From positions 1 through 44,630 of the IMG/VR virus record IMGVR_UViG_3300005582_000018: a stretch of DNA of 44,630 nt; one strand, 5' to 3'. This DNA comes from a virus. The position numbers and the translations under genes are program-made. Shown here in pieces: positions 1 to 6,808 of this stretch (positions are counted from its first letter, which is position 1; each line of letters begins with the position of its first letter). The notes below the pieces were generated by a model. It did no database searches. It saw only the letters and a list, made by a program, of their open reading frames with translations, and had not been told where the DNA came from.

Positions 1-183
1 AGTATTGTGCAGCAGCCTAGGGTTGATACTGACTTTATCTTTGTCGACCAAATGGGCTGGCGGGTGATGACAACTTGTGGTCTGTCCACTTCCTAACCAA
101 ATGGTAGCATTGTACCATTTCGCTGCACAAAAACTCTCACTCAGCGGGTCTAGTACTGTGTGCTTAAATTCTAGATCGTTCAT
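1..183 (-). CDS. Radical SAM protein with N-terminal twitch-type half, N-terminal fragment (runs off the left edge)
   Basis: An open frame on the minus strand begins at an ATG at 183 and reads 61 codons to the window edge with no stop, so only the N-terminus is visible. It begins MNDLEFKHTVLDPLSESF. Residues ~19-61 align by eye with the N-terminus of the radical-SAM protein at 1257-2654: both have C-x-AKW, a Ser-Cys-(H/Y)-HPP-x-H segment, and an N-P-x-x-LHNT segment. That N-terminal half is typical of phage radical-SAM proteins that carry a twitch-like domain before the catalytic barrel. The start overlaps the end of the preceding glycosyltransferase-like gene by 20 bases, so the two are probably translationally coupled. 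The CxxxCxxC cluster motif would lie outside the window, so the catalytic assignment rests on homology to the neighbour. It is too short to be found by simple ORF length cut-offs. Confidence 0.72.
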   Translation of the reverse strand, partial: MNDLEFKHTVLDPLSESFCAAKWYNATIWLGSGQTTSCHHPPAHLVDKDKVSINPRLLHNT

Positions 184-1282
184 TTAAATATTGTTCTAAC
201 TGTAAAGGGAGTTGGGCACGTTGCTCACGGTTATACTCCACAAGGCGCTGCTGATTGTATTTACAGATATCTCTAGTGGCTTGCCAGAAATCAGCAGAGC
301 CAGAGTAACATATGGCACGAACTGTTTCTATTATACGCTCAATCCTGGCATGTGGACAATCAATTTGGTCATAGCTTTCATCTAACAAGTTGTGAAATGT
401 TTGAAAACCTGCGTTGCGCAAGTCTCGAAGATACCCTCGATTGGCAGCAACCACAAATGGATGTGCCATTAATACTGGCTTCCAGATCTTTTCTGTGCGG
501 AATGTATGGGGATAATCAAAAATAGTTTCTGAAACTAAAGTGAACCACGAGTCCGTGTAGCAGCGCGGGTTAACAATAGCATCTCCCCATGTGTTTCCAA
601 ATAGCTGATGCTTGACAAATCCTGAATCAGGCACTTGAGTCAGCTGTGGCACAGCACGGTCTATTTCATATTCAGGGGGCAGCAAGCGTATGGGTTCTGT
701 TTTGCCTGTGCCTAACTGGCTGGTGAATGCCATTTCAACTTGGCTACCAAGATTGGTCCACAATGCATGTGCCAACAAGCCATGTGCCCGCAAATGATCT
801 ATTAGATACTTGCGATGCGGGCGTAGTCTACCATTAAGAAACAAAAACTCATACGGACGATGTGTTTTATAGTCTAGTGCGGATTGTAATTGTGCTGCTT
901 TGTTTTCTGTGTATTCTACTATGTTTGAAAAGTAGCAGTCTGTTTTGCAGTACCGAATGCCTGGTTTCATGTCGCCCGATGTCAGCAAGCCAATGCGGCC
1001 ATCTTGTACCAGATCAGCAATACGCAATCGATTCAATTGCAACAGCACAGTTTCTGATCCTTCTGCTGGATTTGAAAACACAACACGACCAGGATTCTGA
1101 GTAGCCCAGTCTGTGATAGCTATCCAGTTTTCTTTCAGCACCACACGCCCTATAATGTAGGTGTTAGCAGGGTCTAGATCGGGCATTTGCCAGAATGATC
1201 CATCAGCATAGGGTTTCAGCAGATCCCATACTTCGGCCCATTCATCCACTATGATCTTATGTGCGCCTAGCATCACGCTCAC
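164..1282 (-). CDS. Fucosyltransferase-like glycosyltransferase (phage type)
   Basis: A 372-residue cytoplasmic protein with no signal peptide or membrane segment. Residues ~250-295 hold a conserved block, SETIFDYPHTFRTEKIWKP followed by a hydrophobic HPFVV stretch, then a GF-x-TF motif. This resembles the nucleotide-sugar-binding C-terminal part of GT10 fucosyltransferase-like proteins, where a T-E-K-(I/L) motif is followed by a hydrophobic strand. Such proteins are common in large marine phages, often beside radical-SAM genes, as here. The frame opens with GTG at 1282; an ATG at 1273 is an equally good start, since neither has a strong ribosome site. Both overlap the stop of the upstream radical-SAM gene, implying coupled translation. 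The donor sugar and acceptor are unknown; a role in modifying host surface glycan, phage DNA or virion protein is inference. Confidence 0.6.
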   Translation of the reverse strand: MSVMLGAHKIIVDEWAEVWDLLKPYADGSFWQMPDLDPANTYIIGRVVLKENWIAITDWATQNPGRVVFSNPAEGSETVLLQLNRLRIADLVQDGRIGLLTSGDMKPGIRYCKTDCYFSNIVEYTENKAAQLQSALDYKTHRPYEFLFLNGRLRPHRKYLIDHLRAHGLLAHALWTNLGSQVEMAFTSQLGTGKTEPIRLLPPEYEIDRAVPQLTQVPDSGFVKHQLFGNTWGDAIVNPRCYTDSWFTLVSETIFDYPHTFRTEKIWKPVLMAHPFVVAANRGYLRDLRNAGFQTFHNLLDESYDQIDCPHARIERIIETVRAICYSGSADFWQATRDICKYNQQRLVEYNREQRAQLPLQLEQYLNERSRI

Positions 1283-2654
1283 ATTCGGCCCACCATGACT
1301 TCATTTCAGGAAAAGTCTTTAAAAAGTCTGTGCCGCGGCGACGATCATGTTCCGTAAAGAAACGCCAAAAGTCTGCTCGCGCACGTGAATGATCCTGGCC
1401 TTGGCCTGCTCGCATCCAGGCAATGTCTCTGTCCAGTCGACTAAGTTCATAGTCCTTGAATCCTTGAAACGGTGCTTGATCAGTTTCGATCTGACGTACC
1501 ATCCAGGCCCATAGATGTTCCAGCTTGTCAGCATAGGGTTCAGGAAGAATCTGCAGACTCTGCCACACAGGTTCACGCAGCACAGGAGTGTCAAACCACA
1601 CACGCTGATAGGTCTTGGAATAGGTTTTTCTCAAGCCCAGAATGCCAGCAAACAAGTTCTCTAGACTTGGTACACTGAGATTGTTCATTGTGACAATAAA
1701 TGTCAGGCTTGAGTAACTGGGCACCTGAGTAAGAAACTGGTTGACTCGATCCCACAACAGATCAAAGTCCAGACCATGACGTATATATTCTGCTTGAGCT
1801 CCCCAGGCATCCAGACTCACGTACTGCATGAAGTGTTCTATACGTCCGTCACATAGTTGTTTCACATAGGCCAGATACTTTTGCCATGACTTTTCATCTA
1901 CACTAAAGTTTGACGTGACATTCAGATGTAGCTTGGCACTGGGATTTGCCAGCACATAGTCAAATACTCTGTAGGTGTTTCGATCCAACAAGGGCTCGCC
2001 ACCGGTCATGCGAAAGTGTTCCAGTTCGGGGTACAGGGTGGGCCACCAGGCCCAGAATGCTTCTACATAGGGATTATGTTCCCGTGCAGGGATAGGCTTG
2101 CGACTGCCGCTAAAATGCTCAGCAGCGTTATGAGGCACCAGAGTAGGATATGCACCGTGCCGATCAGTTTCTTGCTGCCAAGTGCTTGAGAACTGCGGGC
2201 TGCAATAGCTGCATGCAAGGTTGCAAACATTGTTAAAATTAACTTCCACATAGCTAGGAACGACATCTTCATCTCCTGTTGATTTTGTAATTACTGAATA
2301 ATCTTTGGCTGCCCATGGCTCACCTGATCTATAGTGCCTGTCACTCAGTTTGTCATGTGCTTCCATGTTCCAGCAATAGCTGCACTCTGCAGGTTTGATG
2401 CCTGCCAGCATGAGTTTGCGTTGTTCTTTTTTGTGCAGTGTATTATGTAATGCACCGGGATTGCGTCCAATATCTTCTATGGATATTCGGTGCAGAGGTG
2501 GGTGGTAGCATGAGTTGTTGAGCCCTGTGGGCAAGTGCAAGCTGACCTGTTTCCATTTAGCAAGACACAAGGCAGGGCCAAGATCGGCCTGCATTTTTTC
2601 TGCGGCTGTTAGGAAATGGCTTTTGTTATCAGTGGCTTCATCGCCTTTGTTCAT
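1257..2654 (-). CDS. Radical SAM enzyme with N-terminal twitch-like domain
   Basis: A 465-residue protein. Residues ~141-152 carry NNVCNLACSYCS, the CxxxCxxC motif that binds the radical-SAM [4Fe-4S] cluster, and residues ~215-222 carry TGGEPLLD, the SAM-binding GGE motif. Before the barrel, residues ~40-115 contain paired cysteines (ECSYCW, ~92-95) and a Cys-Tyr-His-Pro segment, an arrangement seen in phage radical-SAM proteins with an N-terminal twitch (half-SPASM) domain that may hold an auxiliary cluster. The reaction is unknown. The start is ATG at 2654, sharing a base with the stop of the upstream gene (TAATG). The same N-terminal layout recurs in the fragment at 1-183, so two family members flank a glycosyltransferase. 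Radical-SAM identity is firm; substrate is open. Confidence 0.9.
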   Translation of the reverse strand: MNKGDEATDNKSHFLTAAEKMQADLGPALCLAKWKQVSLHLPTGLNNSCYHPPLHRISIEDIGRNPGALHNTLHKKEQRKLMLAGIKPAECSYCWNMEAHDKLSDRHYRSGEPWAAKDYSVITKSTGDEDVVPSYVEVNFNNVCNLACSYCSPQFSSTWQQETDRHGAYPTLVPHNAAEHFSGSRKPIPAREHNPYVEAFWAWWPTLYPELEHFRMTGGEPLLDRNTYRVFDYVLANPSAKLHLNVTSNFSVDEKSWQKYLAYVKQLCDGRIEHFMQYVSLDAWGAQAEYIRHGLDFDLLWDRVNQFLTQVPSYSSLTFIVTMNNLSVPSLENLFAGILGLRKTYSKTYQRVWFDTPVLREPVWQSLQILPEPYADKLEHLWAWMVRQIETDQAPFQGFKDYELSRLDRDIAWMRAGQGQDHSRARADFWRFFTEHDRRRGTDFLKTFPEMKSWWAECERDARRT

Positions 2655-3580
2655 TACCAGCCTTCTTGTGCTCGAATAACATCAATCTCTCGAACCATGA
2701 TGCCTTCATTGTGCCAGTTGCTTCGGTAGTGATGCTTGAAAAACTTGCTTTGTTCTGCTTCCAGCATGGCCATGGGCAGATCCAGTTGTTGGTCTAGATC
2801 TTCTGCCACACGCCCGGCCAGCAGTCTTGGGTCACTGGATTCCACTGTCTTCCATAGTTCAGCTAATGCATCAAAGTCTTGTACCTGAGTGTGATCCCAG
2901 TTTGTGAGCATGGTCATATATGTGCCTTGTCTTGCACCTGCCATGCTCCAGTAGCCATGATCAACATCTGCACCTATGTTGTGCCAGATAGTAAGATGGT
3001 CCAGGTTGCGTTGATGCACACGATCCTTGAAATCAGCTAGTGAAGGTTTGGCTCCACGGTTCAGGCACATCTTTACACCTTCACGGAATCCTGCACGCCA
3101 GGCATGAAAAGCAGATCCATTGGGGTAGGTGGTTGAGTAACAGTCGTGCATGGCCCAGTATAGCGGATCGAAACAAAACTCCACTTGTGTTTCTGTACGG
3201 CCGTCTGTGGCTTCGTGTGTGCGCATGCGGTTCACAAAGGTTTTGGTCCAAGAGCTGAGTCCACCATTGCCATACATGAGTCCGTTGACGGCGTTTCTTG
3301 CTCGCCAGCGAAACACCGCAGAGTCATAATCAGCTGTGGGGAACTCTAGAGTTTGATTGAAGAATTTGGCGTCAGGCATGTTGTCGCCGTCAATCAAGAT
3401 GAATCGTTCTGTGGCGCTGGCAGCTGCCGCGGCCTTGTGTGCTGCATCTGACCCTCGAACACCATCCACACGCTGCGCCCATGGAACCATGTTGCGTATG
3501 ATTGCCCAGTATTCTTCTTTCTTGGGTTCATCAAATGTCAAAAATACCACGTCTAGGTCTGCTATATCAATTTGTTTCAT
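2654..3580 (-). CDS. GT-A-like glycosyltransferase (phage conserved family)
   Basis: A 308-residue protein from the preferred ATG at 3580 ([19 protein letters not shown]). A longer version from GTG at 3619 exists, but it overlaps the upstream gene further and has no ribosome-binding site. The N-terminal beta strand ([10 protein letters not shown]), the [13 protein letters not shown] helix and the FILIDGDN motif (about residues 59-66) resemble a GT-A nucleotide-sugar fold, where Asp-x-Asp binds the metal and donor. Proteins of this pattern are very common in marine T4-like phages and are usually annotated glycosyltransferase. It sits between a radical-SAM gene (TAATG overlap at 2654) and a small conserved gene (14-base overlap). 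No signal peptide is seen. Donor and acceptor are unknown. Confidence 0.65.
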   Translation of the reverse strand: MKQIDIADLDVVFLTFDEPKKEEYWAIIRNMVPWAQRVDGVRGSDAAHKAAAAASATERFILIDGDNMPDAKFFNQTLEFPTADYDSAVFRWRARNAVNGLMYGNGGLSSWTKTFVNRMRTHEATDGRTETQVEFCFDPLYWAMHDCYSTTYPNGSAFHAWRAGFREGVKMCLNRGAKPSLADFKDRVHQRNLDHLTIWHNIGADVDHGYWSMAGARQGTYMTMLTNWDHTQVQDFDALAELWKTVESSDPRLLAGRVAEDLDQQLDLPMAMLEAEQSKFFKHHYRSNWHNEGIMVREIDVIRAQEGW

Positions 3581-3902
3581 AAGTTTTCTTTGTCCATTTT
3601 TGATGGGGCTTGTGCTCACTGACGATTACAGCGACATTGCGAAGATCGCAAGGGGATCCAGAGTCAGCAGGCACAAGTTTTGTGGTTGTTGTCCACACGC
3701 GGTGTATTAATTTTCCGTCACGCACACACACATGCATGGGACTGCGAGCAAAAGTCACAGCGTCTATTTCAATGTATGTACCTGGCACATTGTCCATGCT
3801 GTAAAATAATGGATTACCATCTGCATCATGATACAATCTATAACTCACTGCATGTGCAACAGGTTCGTGGTGTAGTATGTTCCAGAATTCAGTCAAGTTC
3901 AT
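3567..3902 (-). CDS. Conserved phage protein of unknown function (about 111 aa)
   Basis: Reading from the ATG at 3902 gives 111 residues beginning [15 protein letters not shown]. An 11-codon N-terminal extension to 3935 is open but lies deep inside the upstream gene. Features are a central [16 protein letters not shown] segment with a PGTYIEID strand, a (V)RDGKLI turn, and a C-terminal [17 protein letters not shown] tail. I recognise the general pattern as a small protein that recurs in large marine phages beside glycosyltransferase and radical-SAM genes, but its function is not known. It overlaps the genes on both sides by 14 bases, so it is embedded in the operon and probably made with them. 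No signal peptide, membrane segment or metal motif is visible. Confidence 0.7.
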   Translation of the reverse strand: MNLTEFWNILHHEPVAHAVSYRLYHDADGNPLFYSMDNVPGTYIEIDAVTFARSPMHVCVRDGKLIHRVWTTTTKLVPADSGSPCDLRNVAVIVSEHKPHQKWTKKTYETN

Positions 3903-4647
3903 GATGCCACTCCTTGACATTGTAGTGGAACGCACCTGACTGTGCCACTGTATTTACTCGCAGCAGATAGTCCCGGTATTCCCAGTTGAGTTCACGTGTC
4001 CAGTCTTCTGTTTGTGTACCTGCTACATGACGTTTCATGTGTGCTATGCGCGGATAATCAGCAAAGGGCATGGTACACTGTTCGGCACCAACAATATTGG
4101 CCGCCATGGCATACACCACATCAGTGGATGGCACATCTTCGGGAAACTTCAACAGTTTGCGATACTCACTCCAGTTTTCAAAAATACTGCGCACAGTATT
4201 AAAAAACGTCTGAGCTGTTTTGCTCCTGCGCCAATAGGTAATGGCATTGTACACATCAGGCAAATTGTTGGCATCAAACACCTGTCGATAATGGCGTGTT
4301 TTTGCTGTCTGATCTTTCCAGTCTCTACAGCCAGTTGACACCACAACGTCGCGATGACGTAGCATGGTCCACCAGTGGTCAATTGAGCTGGTAATCAGCA
4401 TGTCTGCTTCCAGTTTGATGGTTTCGCGAAACGGAGTCTTATCAACCACTTGCCAGTCATTGGCATAAGGATTGGCATGCACGGGTTCACTCAATTGATG
4501 AACATAGTTGAACAAGGTGTTGCTGATGGCGGTTTCGTCAGTGAGTAAACAGATTTGTGCATCAGGGTGCCAGTGTCGAATTGTTCCGGCAAGTGTGACC
4601 GCACAGTCAACATAATTGACTTGACTGCTATTTTGTGCCACAATCAA
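3889..4647 (-). CDS. GT8-like glycosyltransferase paralogue with degenerate DxD
   Basis: The frame is open from an ATG at 4722, but I prefer TTG at 4647. Alignment with the adjacent paralogue (4658-5470) starts there ([14 protein letters not shown] against ALIFAFNNEATDYVS), an AGGG lies four bases upstream, and this start avoids a 65-base overlap. The protein (~252 aa) has a Rossmann-like start and then a [14 protein letters not shown] motif matching TPWEQTLVLDADYV of its neighbour. The Asp-Ala-Asp of the paralogue is Glu-Ala-Asp here, so metal binding could be altered. Later parts share the [16 protein letters not shown] / WATVMMFRKSNTAAYIF pattern typical of GT8-like folds. The tandem arrangement suggests gene duplication followed by divergence. 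Substrate unknown. Confidence 0.6.
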   Translation of the reverse strand: MIVAQNSSQVNYVDCAVTLAGTIRHWHPDAQICLLTDETAISNTLFNYVHQLSEPVHANPYANDWQVVDKTPFRETIKLEADMLITSSIDHWWTMLRHRDVVVSTGCRDWKDQTAKTRHYRQVFDANNLPDVYNAITYWRRSKTAQTFFNTVRSIFENWSEYRKLLKFPEDVPSTDVVYAMAANIVGAEQCTMPFADYPRIAHMKRHVAGTQTEDWTRELNWEYRDYLLRVNTVAQSGAFHYNVKEWHHELD

Positions 4648-4657
4648 GTAGCCCTGT

Positions 4658-5470
4658 TCAGCTATTGGCCGCAATGATGTCTCCAAGATGTTTTTTGCCC
4701 ATGGCATGAAAGTCCACGCCATTTAGAGAACAGTACAAATTTCCTCCATCAGACGCACGATGTGTGATTTTGAATGTTTCGTCGGCCTTGGCAATTTGTT
4801 CCAACTCGTACTCAGGCAGGATACTGGCCAGACTCCAGGGAATACTGTCAACTCTCCAGGTTCCGCCGCTGATGATTCCCAGGGCAATGCTCAGTGCAAA
4901 GTCATTGCGATAGGTATTTTTCTGAATCTTGTACAAGGCTCTGTAATGGTCCCAGTTGTCTCGCACCATGTGCATACAGTCAAATATGTAGGCTGCGGTG
5001 TTGCTCTTGCGAAACATCATCACAGTGGCCCAGCTCATGGGCATGCGATGTTCACCAAAGGTGTTTAGTTCATCCAGGTATCGTGACTTTGCAATATCAT
5101 AAGCACGGTCGTGACACATGAAGTCACGGCGACTGTTGATTACAAATTTCAACTGTGAACTGGCCACCACATAGTCTGCATCCAGTACCAGTGTCTGTTC
5201 CCAGGGAGTGAGAGTGTATGCATCTACTCTGCCAGCATTGTGCCAGGTCACAGTTGAGTTGTAGTCTTCAAAAAATCGTGTGCCACCGGATTCGGGCTCT
5301 GCGTAGATAACTTGATCAAATGTTTTGTTCAGTGCAGGATCTTGGCTGTTGGTCACAACAGCAACTGGTATGCCCAGATGGTGGCGAATACGACCTGCAC
5401 TCCAGGCGGCCATAGATACATAATCAGTGGCTTCGTTGTTGAATGCAAATATTAACGCACCGCAGGTCAT
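4658..5470 (-). CDS. GT8-like glycosyltransferase with DxD motif
   Basis: A 270-residue protein starting MTCGALIFAFNN at ATG 5470, which overlaps the stop of the upstream gene as ATGA. The order of elements fits a GT-A/GT8-like transferase: an N-terminal Rossmann-type strand, a YVSMAAWSAGRIRHHLGIP helix-strand, and TLVLDADYVVASSQL at about residues 91-105, whose D-A-D is a plausible metal/nucleotide-sugar motif. A mid-protein WATVMMFRKSNTA strand follows. It is paralogous to the next gene (3889-4647). There is no signal peptide, so it should act in the cytoplasm. The sugar donor and acceptor cannot be read from sequence. Homology to GT8 is by motif pattern only and is moderately sure. Confidence 0.6.
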   Translation of the reverse strand: MTCGALIFAFNNEATDYVSMAAWSAGRIRHHLGIPVAVVTNSQDPALNKTFDQVIYAEPESGGTRFFEDYNSTVTWHNAGRVDAYTLTPWEQTLVLDADYVVASSQLKFVINSRRDFMCHDRAYDIAKSRYLDELNTFGEHRMPMSWATVMMFRKSNTAAYIFDCMHMVRDNWDHYRALYKIQKNTYRNDFALSIALGIISGGTWRVDSIPWSLASILPEYELEQIAKADETFKITHRASDGGNLYCSLNGVDFHAMGKKHLGDIIAANS

Positions 5471-5772
5471 CGTAGTTGACGTTGTTGATCAAGTTCCACT
5501 AGCCATGCATTCATTTGCTCTTGCCATAACTGCATGGCCAGGCCTCTCAGCTGTTCAGGATTGACCTGTACCGGAGTTTCATACAGGTCCAATATCACTG
5601 CATCGCCTGGTGGCACAGTGGCCAACAATACCAGCAGTTCAGGATCAGCACGCCACATTCCGCCGTTATAGGCAAACAACATACGGGCTTGGTATTTTTC
5701 TTTTAGTACACGGCGAGCGGCCACATGATCAAAACGTACTCGTGCGTGGGCAATTAAAGCATCAGTATCCAT
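5467..5772 (-). CDS. Small conserved phage protein of unknown function; first gene of the auxiliary operon
   Basis: A 101-residue protein beginning MDTDALIAHARVRFDH. The middle holds a YNGGMWRADPELLVLLATV segment and a DAVILDLYETPVQVNPEQL segment; the C-terminus is a Gln-rich helix (QLWQEQMNAWLVELDQQRQ). I recognise it as a short protein often seen in T4-like environmental phages, without known function. Its stop overlaps the next ATG (ATGA). It is the first gene of the minus-strand auxiliary block, and its ATG lies only five bases after a TATAAT element. No Shine-Dalgarno sequence is seen, so translation may start on a leaderless or near-leaderless message. Confidence 0.7.
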   Translation of the reverse strand: MDTDALIAHARVRFDHVAARRVLKEKYQARMLFAYNGGMWRADPELLVLLATVPPGDAVILDLYETPVQVNPEQLRGLAMQLWQEQMNAWLVELDQQRQLR

Positions 5773-5777
5773 GCTGT

Positions 5778-5806
5778 ATTATACGACAAATCCAGATAAA
5801 AGTAAA
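5778..5806 (-). promoter_or_regulatory. Sigma70-like promoter for the auxiliary block
   Basis: On the minus strand TTTACT (5806-5801) is followed by a 17-base spacer and a perfect TATAAT (5783-5778). Only ACAGC separates TATAAT from the ATG at 5772, so transcription would begin at or next to the start codon. The -35 box overlaps the 3' arm and T-tract of the terminator that ends the tail-fibre transcript. The -10 match is strong and the -35 is 4 of 6. Confidence 0.55.
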
Positions 5807-5824
5807 GGGGCAGTTGCCCCTTTT
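5804..5824 (-). terminator. Intrinsic terminator after the tail-fibre operon
   Basis: A perfect 9-bp inverted repeat, AAAGGGGCA / TGCCCCTTT with a 2-base centre (effective loop about 4), lies two bases beyond the minus-strand fibre stop codon at 5827. On the minus strand it is followed by a T-rich stretch (TTTACTTTTAT). It would end the long minus-strand virion transcript and separate it from the auxiliary block. The hairpin is nearly symmetric but no plus-strand gene ends here. Confidence 0.75.
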
Positions 5825-5826
5825 GG

Positions 5827-6795
5827 TTAAGCTGTTGTGGCAGCCACAGTAGGTGTGCCCCAACTTGCACTGGTCAAATATGTTGTGCTAGGTGGGAAAT
5901 ATGTACAAATTGTGGTTGGTGCTGTACCAGCTGTGGCGCCAACTGACGCTGTACCACCCGAAATAGCATCTCCGTCAGCAGCACTCCAGACTGTGGTGAA
6001 TGTCAACACAGTAGATCCTGCATTGAGAGCCACCGAATGCTGAATAAAGTTTGCAGTGTACGGGGCAGTATCAGCAAACTGCTTGTAGATTATTGTGGCT
6101 GCTGCCCCAGGTGTTAGCGCATAAAAACCGGTGGCAGTACTCAGTGTGTTGGGTGTGCCTGTTCCGCCAATTTTGGTTGTTCCTGTGTAACTAACTGCTG
6201 CAATAGTTTTGGCAGCGGCTGCACCGGTAAAGAAAATATCGCCACACAGTGTATTAGCCAAGTCATTCCATTCTGGATCGCCCAGGGCGCCAGTGGCTGT
6301 TTTGCTCACATCCAGTTTGATGCGACCGCCACCGTTGAAGAAATGCCTTGCGGCTGCTGCACTGGCAAATGTCACTGTGTTGACAAATGTAATGGTCCAG
6401 GTTGCTCCTGATGTGGCCGCAGTCTTTGAGTTGGTTCCGGTCCAACCTGTGTATTGTGTTCCGTTTGCTACTGCATTGTTTCTGTTGGCAGTAATGTTGG
6501 TCAAGTCAGTGTTCAGGGCTGCTAACACAGAGATCAAGTTGCCTGTTGTAGGTGCTGTTCTTGCAGTGATTGTGGTGCCAGTTTGACTACCCATGCTTGA
6601 TATGGTGTTGACTAGGCTGGCCCAGTTTGTGGCAGTGACTGTACCAAGTGCGCTGACTGTGCTTAGTGCTGTTTGCCCCCAGCCTTTGTCTCCTGATCCT
6701 GTGCCCCAGATGTCGTTGACATTGGCACCTGCAGTGGTGCTAGCAAAACCGTTGTAGTCGGTTGCTTGAATTAGTCCGCCCGATGAATATGCCAT
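5827..6795 (-). CDS. Tail-fibre-like virion protein
   Basis: A 322-residue protein beginning MAYSSGGLIQATDYNGFAS, an N-terminus I recognise from virion/tail-fibre proteins of T4-like cyanophage-type viruses. An NDIWGTGSGDKGWGQ segment follows, and an ARHFFNGGGRIKLD motif lies at about residues 149-162. The composition is rich in Thr, Ala, Gly and Ser with few charged residues, as expected for a beta-rich trimeric fibre. It is the last gene of the minus-strand virion transcript and is followed at once by a hairpin terminator. The start ATG at 6795 has an AGGA about eight bases upstream. It probably forms or decorates a distal tail fibre; receptor specificity is unknown. Confidence 0.75.
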   Translation of the reverse strand: MAYSSGGLIQATDYNGFASTTAGANVNDIWGTGSGDKGWGQTALSTVSALGTVTATNWASLVNTISSMGSQTGTTITARTAPTTGNLISVLAALNTDLTNITANRNNAVANGTQYTGWTGTNSKTAATSGATWTITFVNTVTFASAAAARHFFNGGGRIKLDVSKTATGALGDPEWNDLANTLCGDIFFTGAAAAKTIAAVSYTGTTKIGGTGTPNTLSTATGFYALTPGAAATIIYKQFADTAPYTANFIQHSVALNAGSTVLTFTTVWSAADGDAISGGTASVGATAGTAPTTICTYFPPSTTYLTSASWGTPTVAATTA

Positions 6796-6808
6796 TATCT
6801 ATTCCTGT

